Source of the DNA: Siniperca chuatsi
Taxonomy: Eukaryota; Chordata; Actinopteri; Centrarchiformes; Sinipercidae
Length of the DNA: 64,000 nucleotides
Direction of reading: 5' to 3'
NCBI RefSeq assembly: GCF_020085105.1
Contig: NC_058043.1
Span: 15,719,167 to 15,783,166, forward strand
Shown here: positions 11,785 to 24,548 of the stretch, piece by piece
How the letters are laid out: the number at the start of each line of letters is the position of its first letter
Position numbering within the stretch: position 1 is the stretch's first letter
Program-made: the position numbers and the translations under genes
Notes under the pieces: generated by a model
Databases searched by the model: none
The model's input: only the letters and a program-made list of their open reading frames with translations
Told to the model about the DNA's origin: nothing

Positions 11785-14700
11785 TCATTCCAGTTCAGTA
11801 AAGCGAGCAAACATGGCTTTGCGGACTGCGTCTTTGTACGTGTCTGAAGCAGAGAGGGTGTAGTTGGTGCCTTTCGTGCCAAGTCCAGCTCCCTTTGTTC
11901 TCAACTGTGCCTGTGGAGGAAAACGACAAACTTAAGTACTTTTTAGAGGTATATACAGTTATTGATGCTGATGTATATTGGATACACCACCAGGTAATTG
12001 TTGTGGATACCTCAATTGGTGTAGTTATGCCCTGCTGGTTGCGACCGAGACCTTTACCCTCCTTCCACCCCATAGCCTGTAGCATTTTGTTCCCAATGTT
12101 GTCACTGTTAAGGCCGTCTTTAGTGGGCTGTTCATAGTTACTGCACAGGAAAAAAAGGGATTTTTTTAAAATTAAATTACTAAACAAACACAAAATGAAC
12201 AAGTAGAGCCGTGCAAGGACTGGGAAACAGCATAATATACGAATCAGTAACTTGACAAAACAAAGTTGCTTACATGACTGGTGTTGGTTGGCTAAATTTC
12301 TTCTTTTTGGGCGCTGGGGGTTCAGGGATGCCATATTTTTCTCTCCTCTCGGCTGCCCGGTCTCTATATTTCATCTATTTACCGGAAGAACAAAAACATT
12401 TTGAACGTTAAAATGCAGTCACATTAACTAGGGCAAAAATATGACTCACTAGTCATGTGGAGCAGTGATTCTGTATTGAACCGAACCTCAGTCTCTCTTT
12501 TCTCCAACTCTTCCAGCTCTGCTTCGCTCATTTTAGATCTGCGGAGAACCTCCAGGTTTTTCTAGGAAAGACCAGTGACAAGATGAATACCTCAATAATT
12601 TAATGGTCTTACGGTATGACTGACACTTTGGACTTTAACTATATTTACGCACGAAGACAATATGTGTGATGTTACCTTGTGGAGATCAGAGAGTTGCTGA
12701 TGTCGAATCAGACTCTCTTTGTTGGGAAACTGTCTCCTACACAGCAAGCAGGCCAACTTTGTCCAGTCTGTCAGCTTGTCCTGGCCTCCTTCACCACCAT
12801 CAAGCTCTGCTCCCCCCTCCTCAGGGTCACTGTCTCCACTGTAGGCTGCCACAAGGCCACACTAACCACACCATGGATAAACAAAGGCAGGGGTAAACAT
12901 TGTTGGCATAAAAACACCTGAATATAACTCAGTGCATACAGAATATTTACAATGCAATTAAAATGACTGACAATAATTGCTATAACACTGCAAAGGAAAA
13001 GTTCACGCTCACAAAACCAGGGATGTAGAAAGCACTCACCTTGGAAGTGTTGACTGAGCTGGTTGGTGGCTCCTCCTCAGGGCCCCTTGGCAACTCTGGC
13101 ATGAGTCTGTCTAGACCTCCTGCCTGCTAAATAAATAAAATATATATTAGTTTTTTGTTTAAATCAATCAACCAATTTAGAACATTAACGTCACATACAG
13201 GCTCAGAACTTTGTCAGATAATGAATCCTACTGGATTACCTTCTTTTCAAACAGTATGTAGCCAGCATCAGCAGCTGCTGCCTCCTTCCTCTCTTCTTGA
13301 CTAATAGGTTGAAAGCTACTCTTGAAGTTCTCTTTCTGCTTGTTGAGAGTTTTAGCCCACCGCTCCATGTCTTTAGCAATCTGAAAGAATCAAACAGATT
13401 TCAACATGAAATTAAAATCCCAAAGATGAAAAATATTCAGAAAAGGCTACACAGAAGTTGAAGTAGAAGCTACATGCATAACAGTGAGTGCTGATGTAGA
13501 ATTAATATCACAGTACCTGCTGCGCAGTCTTGCTTTTGGGCTTTTCTTTTTTCTCCTTGCCTTCTTTGCTGCCTGCTGCTGCAAAGCCGCTTGTGTTATC
13601 ATTTTGTCCAGCATTTGTGTCGGTTGAGGCAGGTACGTATGTCTGCTTCTCACTGTCCCAGTACAGATACTGCTGGGTCTGAGAGTTGTAGTAATACTGA
13701 AAAGATTTAAACACCAACATATATAAACAAAACAATATAAACTCCTGTGACTCTCACCAACATGACAGAAAACCAAGTGGCTCACATGGTGGTTGGTTGG
13801 TGGCTACTTACATGAGTGTTTGGGTCATAGTAGAGGCCAGTTTGAGGATCATAATAGTAGCCAGAGGACTCATCATACTGATAGGTGGATGTATCAGGAA
13901 GAACTGTCAATTATAAAACATAATATCATTAACAATTAGTGTAGAAAACTTATTTTACAAACTATAAAAACAGTTGCCTTGTAAGTTGAGTATTTGTGAT
14001 CAGTAATGCATCTTTCCAAAACAAAAATCAAGAGGACTTGTACACTAGGACTGGGACAATACAAGTTTGTCTAGAGAAGTTTTCATAAAAAAAAAAAAAA
14101 AAAAAACAACAAAAAAACAACAACTTTCAGTTACCAATATTATTGCATTATTGATAAATCAATAAGTGGTCCCAGCTCCAATTTTCACTAGCCTTCCCTA
14201 CTGAAATCAGTCTAAAAGGCAGACACCTTTTGATTTCATGAGTTTGAATCTCTGGCAGCTAAACTTTAGCAATAGAAAGTAATCTCAGATATTGCTCCAT
14301 GGCCCATATATTTAGTCAGTCATATCAAAGACTAGTCATGGCCGTCTTGTTTTTAAATGTAATGCTTTGAATCAGTTTGTACAAGACTTGATGTTCATCA
14401 AATTTTCAATTTAGAAACAGCATATCACTCTTAACACTCTTCTCTACAGGCAATTCTCAAGTCTGAGTTTAAAGCTGTATCCAGGGAAACACTATGTACA
14501 TGACAGTGACCTCAAGAGGATTTTCTCTTTAGGCACATCACACTTCAACAGGACAGGTTTTAAGGAAACTTGTGTGCTCATACCAGTGTTGGTATCAGCT
14601 GTCTGTCCTGAGGCTGTTAATGCACTGGCAGCGGTGACAGTGGCAGCAGCTAGGGAGGCAACAGGCACAGACGCAGCTTCAATGCCAGAAAAATGTCCCA

Positions 14701-17700
14701 TCTGGGCTTTTGCCTCCAATTGCTGGGCAAGTGACAATGCCTGCAATTAATGTAATGGTTATTCAGAGATTGTTACACCATGCATTTGAATAATGGTACT
14801 ATAGTGTAATTACAGAATGAAAATGTATATGTTACCTGTACAGCAGGCTGCGCAATTATATGGGGTTGGTAGACCTGCGCAGTCTGTGAGATTACTACCC
14901 CAGCTGCAGTTGGAACAATCTTTACACCTGGGGCAGCTAAAATTGGAAAAGCAAAGATATGTGTTAATTTTTTCAACACTCATCAACATCACTGCGCAAA
15001 CAAAGTCAAATTATCTCTTGTTTTGTGCTTGTTGCTTCTAAAAGCTATAATCTACTCTACTATTACATGTCAGCACATAAAAAGTACTGAAAAACTACAT
15101 TTTACTAAATACTAACTGTAATATTAATATTATACAATAAATGGTTAGCAATAGTGCTTTTATATATATTATATATAAATATAAAATTCATACCTCCTAG
15201 AATCCCATTTCCCTGACAGGTGTTGGCTCCTGCTCCTTGATGGTAGTACGTCTGGTAGTCCTATTGAAAAAGCCATTCATTGAAATATAGATTTTTGAGC
15301 TTCAGTGGTGTGAAACTACCTCATCTAAGTCAGCTTTTACCCAAAGGACATGTAGATACTTGTCAGTGTAAAATTTGTAACATTGGCTCAATATTTAAAA
15401 TATTGTTATGATATCCGGTTACAGCCTCATGTCTTATCTCTGAAGTCATCAGTCATCAGTAATATAATTGTTAGTAAGCTTGACACTGATTAATCAAACC
15501 AGTATATAGAATTTGCTGAACAATTATTTCTCTGAGGACATGCGTTGTCCAGGTTGTAGTCTCCTATAGCTACCACTAGATGCTACTAGAGAGCCATGTT
15601 TTACTGAATGCATCTTTAAAGCCAACAAATTAAAATATGTCAGAAATGATCTACTCTCAAGCTAACTGTTACAATGTTTGCTTCATTTGTTCTACTAACC
15701 TGTGACAGTGGAGTATAGCCTTCTTGCAGGTAGCTGTACTCAGACATTCCCTCGGAGCTCTGCTGTGGCTGTAAAGGTAAAGCATGGGTTATGAGCCTGT
15801 TGCATTGACAGATGTTAAATAACAGGATGTTGACTGAAAATGGGCCTACCTGACTTGAGGACCACTGGGCTGCAGCAATGGCTGTGCTGGCCACAGAGAA
15901 AGCACTGACACGATTCCCATCAGGTAGTAAAAGGTCCCTAAAACAGACAAAAGGCAAACAAGCTAATTCCCACCTTTAATTTGAGTGTGGCTGAATCTCT
16001 TCTCTTTATTGTGGATCAAAACAGGCAATTTGATGAAAAATACACAAGGTTTGCAAACTAATTAAACAGTTAAGAATATAAATGTACATTATACACTAGT
16101 ATACTCACTTTCTAGCACTCTTTGCATAATCCACCCCAATTGTTTTTCCATCCAGTTTTAAAGGAGGCTGCAGTCCCTGTAAGATGGTTAGCAGCTGAGA
16201 GGCCTCCTGTGAAAAGGAGTGATATTGAATTTAAAGTGATAGAGACATCATTGAGGTGGCGAGTTGAGCAAGGAGAAACATTTTAGACAACTAAGGAGTC
16301 ATTTTAGTAGAAAAGACAAATGGAAGCCATTGATAAGTGGTTTATTGTTATAGCAGTAGATTGATGCTGAATAACAGTAACAATAACATTCATCTGTACA
16401 TATTAAAGAATGCTTTACCAGAGGAGAGGACAGCTGTACAAAGGCAAACCCTCTGTTCTGGCCCGTCTGCTTGTCCTTGATGAGGCGAATGTTGTTAGAT
16501 GAAAGATTAGCATATGGTGCCAGTGCTGTCATGATGGCTTCCACGGTGGTTATAGGAGCAATATTTCTCAGGATGATTGCTGTACAGGAGAAAAGTCTAT
16601 ATTTAAGAACAACCTACCATGGATAGGGATATTTTTATTTCCAAACTTAGTGGGACAATGCATCTATTAAAGAGAAGTCCTTACTGTCGCCATAGAAATC
16701 TCCACTGGGCTGAGTTTCAGAGACTCCAGTATTATTGCTGGTTTCACTTTCTGTTGAGAGAATAACAGAAGTAAGAGGTGCATTAACATAACCTTCAGGA
16801 CTGTGATATCAAAGAACTGGAAGTGGTATAAGAGGTATAAGTGTAAAAAAACTGCTAGAAATGAGTCAGTGTTTACAATATCAGATAGCTTATTTCACAG
16901 CCTATTTTATAAACTCCATCATGTATTGTGTTTTGTCCCCATTTTGTGATGTCAGGTAGCAAGGAAAAAATGCATGCTGTTTCCCATCTATGCACTTTGC
17001 CTACATCTGACAGAGTGACAACAACACAACACAAACTTTGCGTTGCATCCCAGCACTGCAGACCCAGGCAGCTCGGATGTCTGCAGTCAGTGGCCTCTTG
17101 TTGATTTAACTACTTACCAGCTTTGGCTGCTCCACACCTGAAGCACTTCAGCCTCCTCCGGAAATTGTACAGGCCACACTGCAAGTAACCGTTCACATCA
17201 TTTTTATTATACACCTACTAAAGCCCTGAACAGTGCTGCCTCAGAAAACAGGCAATCTATATTGGTGCAGCATACCATACTTACCTGAGACACAACCTAA
17301 CCTTTACCGCTTATCCAAATGTGGGTCTACCACAAAATTAGCTGACAGGACTGCAACATTTGTAACTTATAGGCCTAACATATATACTTATAGGCCTGTA
17401 TGTGTGTATGTATGTGTGTGTGTGTGTGGTGTTCTGTAGTAGCATTGTTTGGATAATGTGGCCATGAAACCAAGACAGATCATTAACTTACAGTGTTGCA
17501 GAGCCAGTCTTCATACTTGTTTCTGGGGTGACTGTAGTGCATGTCCACACTTTTGCCTTGGATGGTCAGACGTTTCTGAAAGAGGACGACAAAAATCAGT
17601 CAAGCATTCCTGGCAAGCATCAATCTCATCAATAGAGCAAGCAGTGTTGGAAGGGAGAGATGGGGGAGAGGGACCCCCAACAGATAGCCTTTGTGTTAAA

Positions 17701-20700
17701 GACAAGACAGGCACATGATGTATATGTGAGCCTGATGTGTGGAGGGTTCTTTAGGTGTTTGGGACCCGAGTGCCCAGGCTGAGCTGGAGCAGAGTGTACA
17801 ATGTGACCCTAACAGACATTTTTGACTTCTTTAAAACAAGAAAAAACAACGAAGATTAAAAAATCCCCATCTACTGAGGGGTAAGCTTAAAAAAGAAAAG
17901 TCTGAGCTTATATTGAACTCTGAAAATTCAATGATAATGCCTCTATCAGCAGGGTAAATATAGTGTGTTCATGATCTTAAATGCAGATTTCTTAAGGAGA
18001 TGACTTCACAATACAAGTCAAATCTGCAGCTTTGATGCTACTGTCATTACAATTAACCAAACAAAATATTTGTTAAAACATTAAGATATAAATCAGGAAT
18101 ATAATCATCTCTAATAATATACAAATCAAATCTTTTTGCTCTGTGGCATACAATCCATGGTTTTTTTTTCCAAAAAGATCTATACAGTTTCCACACTACT
18201 TATTCAATGCACTTTGGTTGCCTTTTGGGTTATTTTTCCATATCCCCAAGATTAAAACTAGACTTGGCGATTGTGAAGCAACCTGATTGGTCTCCATCCA
18301 TCGTGTAGCATCTTGCAAGTGATAAAAGTCCACGAAGGCGAAACCACGGCTTATACCTAGAGACAGCATTCAAATATAGACGGGAGGCGTGTTAGTTAAG
18401 AGTCCATGGGCATATAATTCAAACTCTTCCACAAACTGCTTCACGACCCAGGCCCTGTTTGGTACACAATAGGCCACTCCTTACGAGTTTTACCATAGCA
18501 AGAAATCCTGCTGAATACCACAGTTTGAACCACACTCAACAACAGAGTGTGTCTGCCAATTGACTTTCTCAATACTGTTATTGCTGTTCTTACTTACCTT
18601 AAAAAGTTCCACAATGAACTGAAATGAATGTCTTAAATCAACATTTTAAATACTTTTTCAAGCAACTTGATACAATTCTCTACTAGCTGCTATGGGAAAA
18701 TGGGTCTGAATGGAAGCAGATTGGCCCTATGGTCAAAGACTGGGGGGAGTCGGGGTCCATCATATCTGGTTCTCACCTGTTTTCTTTTTCATCAGCCTGA
18801 CATCCACTGGCTGCGGCCCCTCCAGTTGGTCTATGGCAAAACGAATCTGAACAACAACATGCAGATGGTACTTTAACCTTATGATTCAAAACCTGCCCCC
18901 AATTTAAAAGGCACTTTTAACCTTACAGATTAAGTGGTGCACACACATAAAACCAAACTAAACACAAAAGAGGTTGCATAACTGCAGAAGAAAACTAAAG
19001 ACTTACATCATCCTCAGTGACATGAGGAGACAGACCCCAGAGCATGATGGTCTTGCTCTTCTTCTCCTCCCCAGGCTCCCTTCTGTAATCCTGCTCTGGG
19101 TAGTCGCCATCAGAGTGATAACCATCTTCTGATCTATCACTGTTACGTCGTTTCCTTTCTCTTTGCTTTAAAACAAACAGATCAGTGCATCAGTTAAGTG
19201 TGGATGTCGTCAAACAACGTATTTTTACTAAAACATTATAACACCACTAAAAGTCACTGAACATTAGAATACCTACCTCTGGACTGTCTCTTGATCCTCG
19301 ACGATCTCCTTCAAAACGTTCACTACGTCTCTCTTCCCCCCAGCGGCGCATGTTGTGATCACGCTCTTGGTCCCTCTCTCGTCTGTCACGCCATTCTGAT
19401 TCATCACGGGGCTGGTCAGAGCCATACCTACCGCTACGTTCTGTCCGACTAATCCTATTCGTGAGGACATTGAAAAGTAAAACATCAGCACAACTACTAT
19501 GCAATTGTATTATATTCCCTATAATATGATTCACTCAAATACTATTGTATCAGCAAGCTCACCAATATAATTTCTTGATTAACATTATAGAGAAAAAAAA
19601 CCTGATAAAAAAGATTTACACAGAAATACTTCAACGTTTACAGTGTTTGTTGCAGTACTTGCGTATATCAAAAATGCTTTTCAACATTTACATCTGTATA
19701 AGTTTTATTAACACTCAAACAATGTTTTTGGTACTCAACTGGTTACAAAATATTTCCAGAATAAGAAAACCCAACACACAAAAAGATTTCCTGCCTTTGT
19801 AGTCATTCTTGATTTCTCAATTTATGTGATGTAGACTGAGAGAAGCTGATCTACTGTGCAAGAAAGTAACCACAAAGTTAGTGGTTACAGTCTCATTTCA
19901 GTAGTTAGATACATTAAAAACAGCCCTGGCATACAACTTTCTCTCAAACTGGAGAGCACCGTGCCTAACTCTGCTAAAGAAGCTACAATACACAGGTGTG
20001 GTCATTTTATTACTTTATTATAAAAAAGTCAGCATTTATACTTTTCCTGTCATGTTAATTCAATATTAAATTAACCATTTTCATTGGAGATGTCATACCA
20101 AACGCCAAGTTTTCTTTGAGATTTCTTGATTAAAGTCTATATTCTCTCCATTATGCCATGTAGGATACTTAAGATGTGTCTGGATCACCTCCAGACATGT
20201 ATTAAAATATATATACAAATTGTCTGCTTGGAACAATAATGTGCGTCTGATATGTATTTTCCGCAAAAAAAGTATTTTTGCATTAAAATCCTTAAAAAGG
20301 CATCTATTTCTTTCCTGCTGGACACAATGTCGTCTACTTCACTGTAAAGTCCATTCTCAGTGTATGTGCACTGATGACTAAGTTGCACATTGGATCAGGA
20401 TTGGCTTCCAAACTATTTGTGATGGCACTAATCATGCTCATAGGCCCAACCCTTACAATCAGATTTTCAATGAGCACAGAGAAACTTTCCACTTTGAGCA
20501 AATGAATGTGAAAACAGCCTTCTAGTGTCAAACTCTGCACATACATCATTCTGCACAGTGAAGCTCAAACATCCAACTGTAGGAACAAGAAGAAAAACAT
20601 GTTTTTGAGTGCAGGGGGTCTTTATACTGTGTTCCAACTTACTATTTAAGATCTCTATAAAATAACGACTTTGGGTAGTATTGCCTTTATTAAGACAAGG

Positions 20701-21150
20701 TAGGACGGAAACGTTAGTAAAAGTATTGTCCTATAGTATCTCGCATGGTGGGCATTTTTTAAGACCATGAGGAAAATATCGTGCATTTTCACAGACTGAC
20801 TGTTCTTCAGATTTGGCTTTAAGAGTAAGAATAGTTAATGAAATGGCAAGGTTAGGTTACACATTCACAAGTGTTTAACGTTAACGTTTCTGAAATGACC
20901 CTGGCTTCGGAAATGCACAAGTTATATGAACGTGAACTGTGTAACGTTGACGTTACTAAAGGCTAACGTTAACTGACAAATTACAGGCAGGCGATCTGAA
21001 TGCAATTTAGCGTAGCGTAACGTTTTCCCTCTGAAGACAGAACAAGTATTTGAACTTGGACTAAAATAATACTGCCAATATACTTAACCACACCTACAAT
21101 GGCGAACGGCGTGTTACTAGTTACCTTACTCACCTTTTATCAGCTCCCAT
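11785..21150 (-). CDS. rbm5: RNA-binding protein 5 (splicing regulator), 24 coding exons, 854 aa
   Basis: Nuclear regulator of alternative splicing that in mammals acts with early spliceosomes. Coding exons, 5' to 3': 21150-21134, 19454-19277, 19165-19007, 18846-18777, 18356-18283, 17575-17492, 17178-17118, 16750-16685, 16579-16419, 16206-16109, 15937-15850, 15768-15700, 15260-15194, 14936-14836, 14740-14584, 13903-13812, 13696-13517, 13380-13240, 13123-13040, 12861-12676, 12561-12487, 12374-12274, 12140-12011, 11910-11785. All junctions are GT-AG and in frame (2565 nt). Domains: Arg/Asp/Glu-rich N-terminus starting [20 protein letters not shown]1 about 102-181 (RNP1 RGFAFVDF); RanBP2-type zinc finger about 189-216; RRM2 about 238-323 (RNP1 RGFAFVQL); OCRE about 489-538 (repeated YYYDP); C2H2 finger about 685-710; G-patch about 785-829. 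Human RBM5 is 815 aa, from memory. The N-terminus and the C-terminal [14 protein letters not shown] favour rbm5 over rbm10. The extra length lies mainly between RRM2 and OCRE. Confidence 0.96.
14087..14106. repeat. Poly-A tract in an rbm5 intron
   Basis: Twenty consecutive A residues on the plus strand, followed by AAC-rich sequence, in the 680-bp rbm5 intron between coding exons 15 and 16. On the gene strand it reads as poly-T but lies too far from the 3' splice site to serve as a polypyrimidine tract. Confidence 0.85.
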
Positions 21151-21440
21151 TTCTCGCTGCAGCACACACGACCTCTAGAAAGCAAAAATGGCAAGAGTTT
21201 CGAATTAAACAAACACCCTGTTGTGTTTTTAGTTTATTAACATAATAAACAGTCGATTTTTTTAAGATTACAATGAGCACAAGAGGGTACAACAAAATGC
21301 TTGTAAGCAATAACATGGACCCGGTCTAACGTTAGCAAACAGACATAATTTATGTCGCAACCAACTACGCCAATGAGAAGCTTTAAGATTGTTTCAGTTT
21401 CCAATCTGAATGTACAGTAACTCACCAGTGTAGTTTGTTA
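21151..21440 (-). other. rbm5: rbm5 5' untranslated region, probably spliced
   Basis: On the minus strand, a TTTCTAG acceptor-like site at about 21173 precedes the short leader joined to the start codon. A donor-like CACTG followed by GTGAGT lies at about 21427. This suggests an untranslated exon upstream of 21427, spliced to the exon that carries only 17 coding bases. The structure is inferred from splice signals; transcript data would settle it. Confidence 0.45.
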
Positions 21441-21800
21441 ACAATGTGATTACCCACTAGTATTTTTTCTAAATTATAATCGAAAAATTGTGGGCAAGGA
21501 TATTCATCTCACGTCCAAGGACTTTTCACAACACTACAACCACAGATGAACCCGTCTTTGCTACTACGACACCTTCTTTGTCCCAAGATGCATTGGTGTA
21601 AAGCCCGCTGCATTATGGGAAGTTAAAACATTTCGCCCCGAATTTCTCTCACAGGCGTTCCGTGGTCCTGGGCCCTTGGTCTCGATCGTCTCGAACAGGT
21701 TCTGATGATTAATTTACAAAAGATTAAGATTTGGTTCGCGACCACGGCTGGGGTTGGCTGGGCTCACAGGTTGTTACCGCTGTCTTTCTGCCAATGCTAA
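21441..21800 (-). promoter_or_regulatory. Probable rbm5 promoter with ZNF143-like site
   Basis: CpG density rises between about 21590 and 21780, just upstream of the inferred untranslated exon, and no TATA box is evident. On the minus strand the sequence covering 21610-21622 reads TTCCCATAATGCA. This resembles the ZNF143/THAP11 binding motif common at TATA-less housekeeping promoters. The assignment rests on position and motif only. Confidence 0.45.
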
Positions 21801-22970
21801 AGATGGAGGCATGCTACCTGAACAGAAATGGATGTGTAGAGCACTATGGATGGTGTGTTAAGTTTGAAGTGCTGCCTGAAAGGCTAAACTAAGGGCTAAA
21901 TGCACACTCTCAAGTTTTCCGCCATTTTGATTTGCACATAGCTCTCCAGCTTGCCATATTTGCAATATATGGACGTGGTTTGTAGTCGCTTAGTGCCTTA
22001 AAAATTCTAAATGTTTTGATAATTTGACTTTAAACTTTCAGTGGATTGCATTGCATTGCATAGCAAATTGCAAAAAGCCACAGAACCTACATGACTGCTA
22101 AATAAAGGTTTACTTTTGATTGTGTAACGTTAGAGCAATTTTAATTCCTGTTTCTTCAACCTGGTCCCAAAACCACACTAAACCCCACTGCTGTTCGACT
22201 TGTCCTCCAATTTATTCTGATATTTACTAAACAAAATTAGCATAGTAAAATTTGTAATTAGTAAAAATAAATAGAGTATACATGTAAATTAGCCTGTATG
22301 CGTCTTAGACTGCCATTCAAGTCCATATGATTGGAATGCTTTAATAAAGTGATTGATCTGGAGGTTTGACTCACTTCAGCCTTTTTAATGACTTGCAGAA
22401 CATTGCTGTAAAGTGAAATTTCAGAGATTTCAGCCTCTTGTCTATTTGTAACACAGAAGTGTCCTCTTATCCTGTCAGTTGCGAAAAATGAGGAGCATAT
22501 TCACAAAAAGTGAAGGATTGTTAAGAATCTACAGGAGAAATACTAGCATCCCCTATAATCTGGAATATTTCTTACAACGTTTACTAAATTCTTTATTACA
22601 GTTTCATATGCATATTCCGCAATAGCATGTACATAATGTTCTTCCATTGTCATACAGTATGCACATAAATCCATCTGTATGTATAATATAGCCTATTGTT
22701 CATATAACACTTACAATATTAAATGTTTCATGCCACTGCTATGGAATGGACTCATGACAACCCAATAACAATTTGAGCTGTATAATGTAATGTTTGCTGT
22801 CCACCTCTGCTGTTTATCTATATTTGTATCTTCCTGTAAACTTGTCTACTCTAAGTAGCCTATGTTGAGAGCTACTGAGAACTAGACTCAAATTCCTTTT
22901 TGTGTCAACATACCTGGTCAATAAAGCTGAAAGATAAGCAACAAAAACGAAACACAGTCATTGTTTATCA
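21801..22970. other. Intergenic between rbm5 and brk1
   Basis: AT-rich with no gene recognised. Short frames do not resemble known proteins. The right part approaches the inferred brk1 3' end. Confidence 0.5.
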
Positions 22971-22976
22971 TTTATT
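22971..22976 (-). terminator. Candidate polyadenylation signal of brk1
   Basis: AATAAA on the minus strand, about 480 nt beyond the brk1 stop codon. This implies a 3' untranslated region covering roughly 22.95-23.45 kb. Inferred from position only. Confidence 0.35.
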
Positions 22977-23452
22977 ACAGTATGTAAATCCTGAAACATC
23001 ACCAAACCATTCACTGTACAAGCAGGTCCTTAATAAAGATGACTACACAATTACTCTTTCAACTTGGCACACAAAAATGTCCCCCTTTCTTAAATCTCTG
23101 ATGTGGTTATAACACTGTATACAACACAGATGGTCAATAAGTTGCACTGATACCAGATCCATAATTGAGCTCCACAATATTCTTTGAAACCAATACTTGC
23201 GGAGCTTATGTTTGTTTTTTTAACATTGATTATGCTTGAGTCACTGACACCCAAGACAGACCCATGTATTCTATACAAATGTGTCATGAGATAAAACAAC
23301 ACAGAAGTCAGCCATATAATATAAAAATGGTCCACATGATCCCAAAAAAAGGAGGGTGGAATCCATCACACTTTTTCCAAAAAAAAAAAATAAAAATCAG
23401 GGTAGGGAATGGGCAGGGAGCTCTGGGATGCTATGAATTTCCATGATGAGTT

Positions 23453-24317
23453 CTAGGTCAAGGTCTCTCCTTTTGTCACCTGTAATGAGATTCATATTAT
23501 GTAACGACCATATCATTTTGAAACATTCAAATACAAAAAGGCTTATTTAAATTACAATATAATATACTTACTCTCGCCTCGATATATTCAATCCTCCTCT
23601 CCAACGCTGTCAGCTTCTCATTGAGGGTGGCCAAACGGGATCGACACGACATATCTAAGGATGATGAATTGTATTTAGCAGTCAACAGCCCTGACATCTC
23701 ATGGGACGTAGCTTGTCGATGTTGTCAATTACAACGACGTTCGCTCAACAAAAATGAACAGCGTCACTATTATTGACAACTATTGCAGAGAAAACCTTCA
23801 ATTTCAGGGGTTTTGCTGCTGCTGGTATAACATTAATGACATCCGAACAGACTAGCTAACGTAGCGTTTGCAGTGGCCTAACAGCCATTAGCTGTCTCAA
23901 CCCTTGAATCCAGTAGACTTTCAATGCAGTGTTTTGACACTTGCTAGGTAGCTAAAGTTAGTTAACAAGCGAAACAAAATGTAAGGTGACTCGACAACAA
24001 ACTGTCACGGTACTTCTACGAGAAAACACCTCACAGCTAACAATAAAGCTAATTGCTAACTGGGAGTGGCCATTGAAAACATCAACATCAATGCTAGCAA
24101 TAGCAGGACAGCTAGCTGAACTAGCTAACTTGATCTAGCAATCTACGCAAGATATGCACATTAGTGGTGACCTTATCCGTAACATTGTTAAAAGCTTACC
24201 AAATGAGTTAAGAAAGTCGGCGATTTTTTTTATGCTGCTCGTAATAACTTCTATATATTCTCGATTCGCCCAATCTTGGTGAATCTCTCTTTGCACTGGA
24301 TCTTCCTGGCCAGCCAT
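23453..24317 (-). CDS. brk1: BRICK1 subunit of the WAVE/SCAR complex, 75 aa
   Basis: Smallest subunit of the pentameric WAVE regulatory complex, which activates Arp2/3-driven actin branching downstream of Rac at the cell edge. The coding exons are 24317-24200, 23654-23572 and 23479-23453. They join in frame to 228 nt, with GT-AG introns of 545 and 92 bp. The product starts [20 protein letters not shown], continues through a heptad-patterned coiled coil ([20 protein letters not shown]) and ends RVTKGETLT. Length and, as far as I recall it, every residue match human BRK1. An in-frame ATG 11 codons upstream (24350) exists, but the family always begins at MAGQED. Its position between rbm5 and gpx1 carries no functional implication. 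Confidence 0.97.
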
Positions 24318-24540
24318 TTTGGATAAGTCGCAGTTTAGCGTAGCGTTCAATCAAGGATAGCCCATCCAGGAAGCACAGCGTAGACGCCACGGGCAAAGTG
24401 TCGTTGTTGTTTTATAGGCTATCTATGGGTAATAATTCATACAAATAACCAACTTATTTTAAATAATACGTTTTGCGTTTTACCGTTATGCACTATAATG
24501 TTACGACACATTAATAAATTACTTAGCTGGCGTCAGATTA
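24318..24540 (-). promoter_or_regulatory. brk1 5' flank / probable promoter
   Basis: Sequence immediately upstream of the brk1 start codon, with a few CpGs near 24350-24400 and no TATA box that I can see. A hAT-like MITE (24549-24966) sits within about 230 bp of the start codon, so the promoter is probably compact. Inferred from position. Confidence 0.35.
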
Positions 24541-24548
24541 CTGTTCAG

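Noticed and set aside
11795-12334. 179-codon minus-strand frame containing the rbm5 G-patch
   Set aside because: It reads through two real introns and shifts out of the rbm5 frame after the penultimate exon. The spliced model gives a full in-frame match instead.
24135-24350. Upstream in-frame ATG for brk1 at 24350
   Set aside because: The family invariably starts MAGQED, and the extra 11 residues are not part of known BRK1 proteins.
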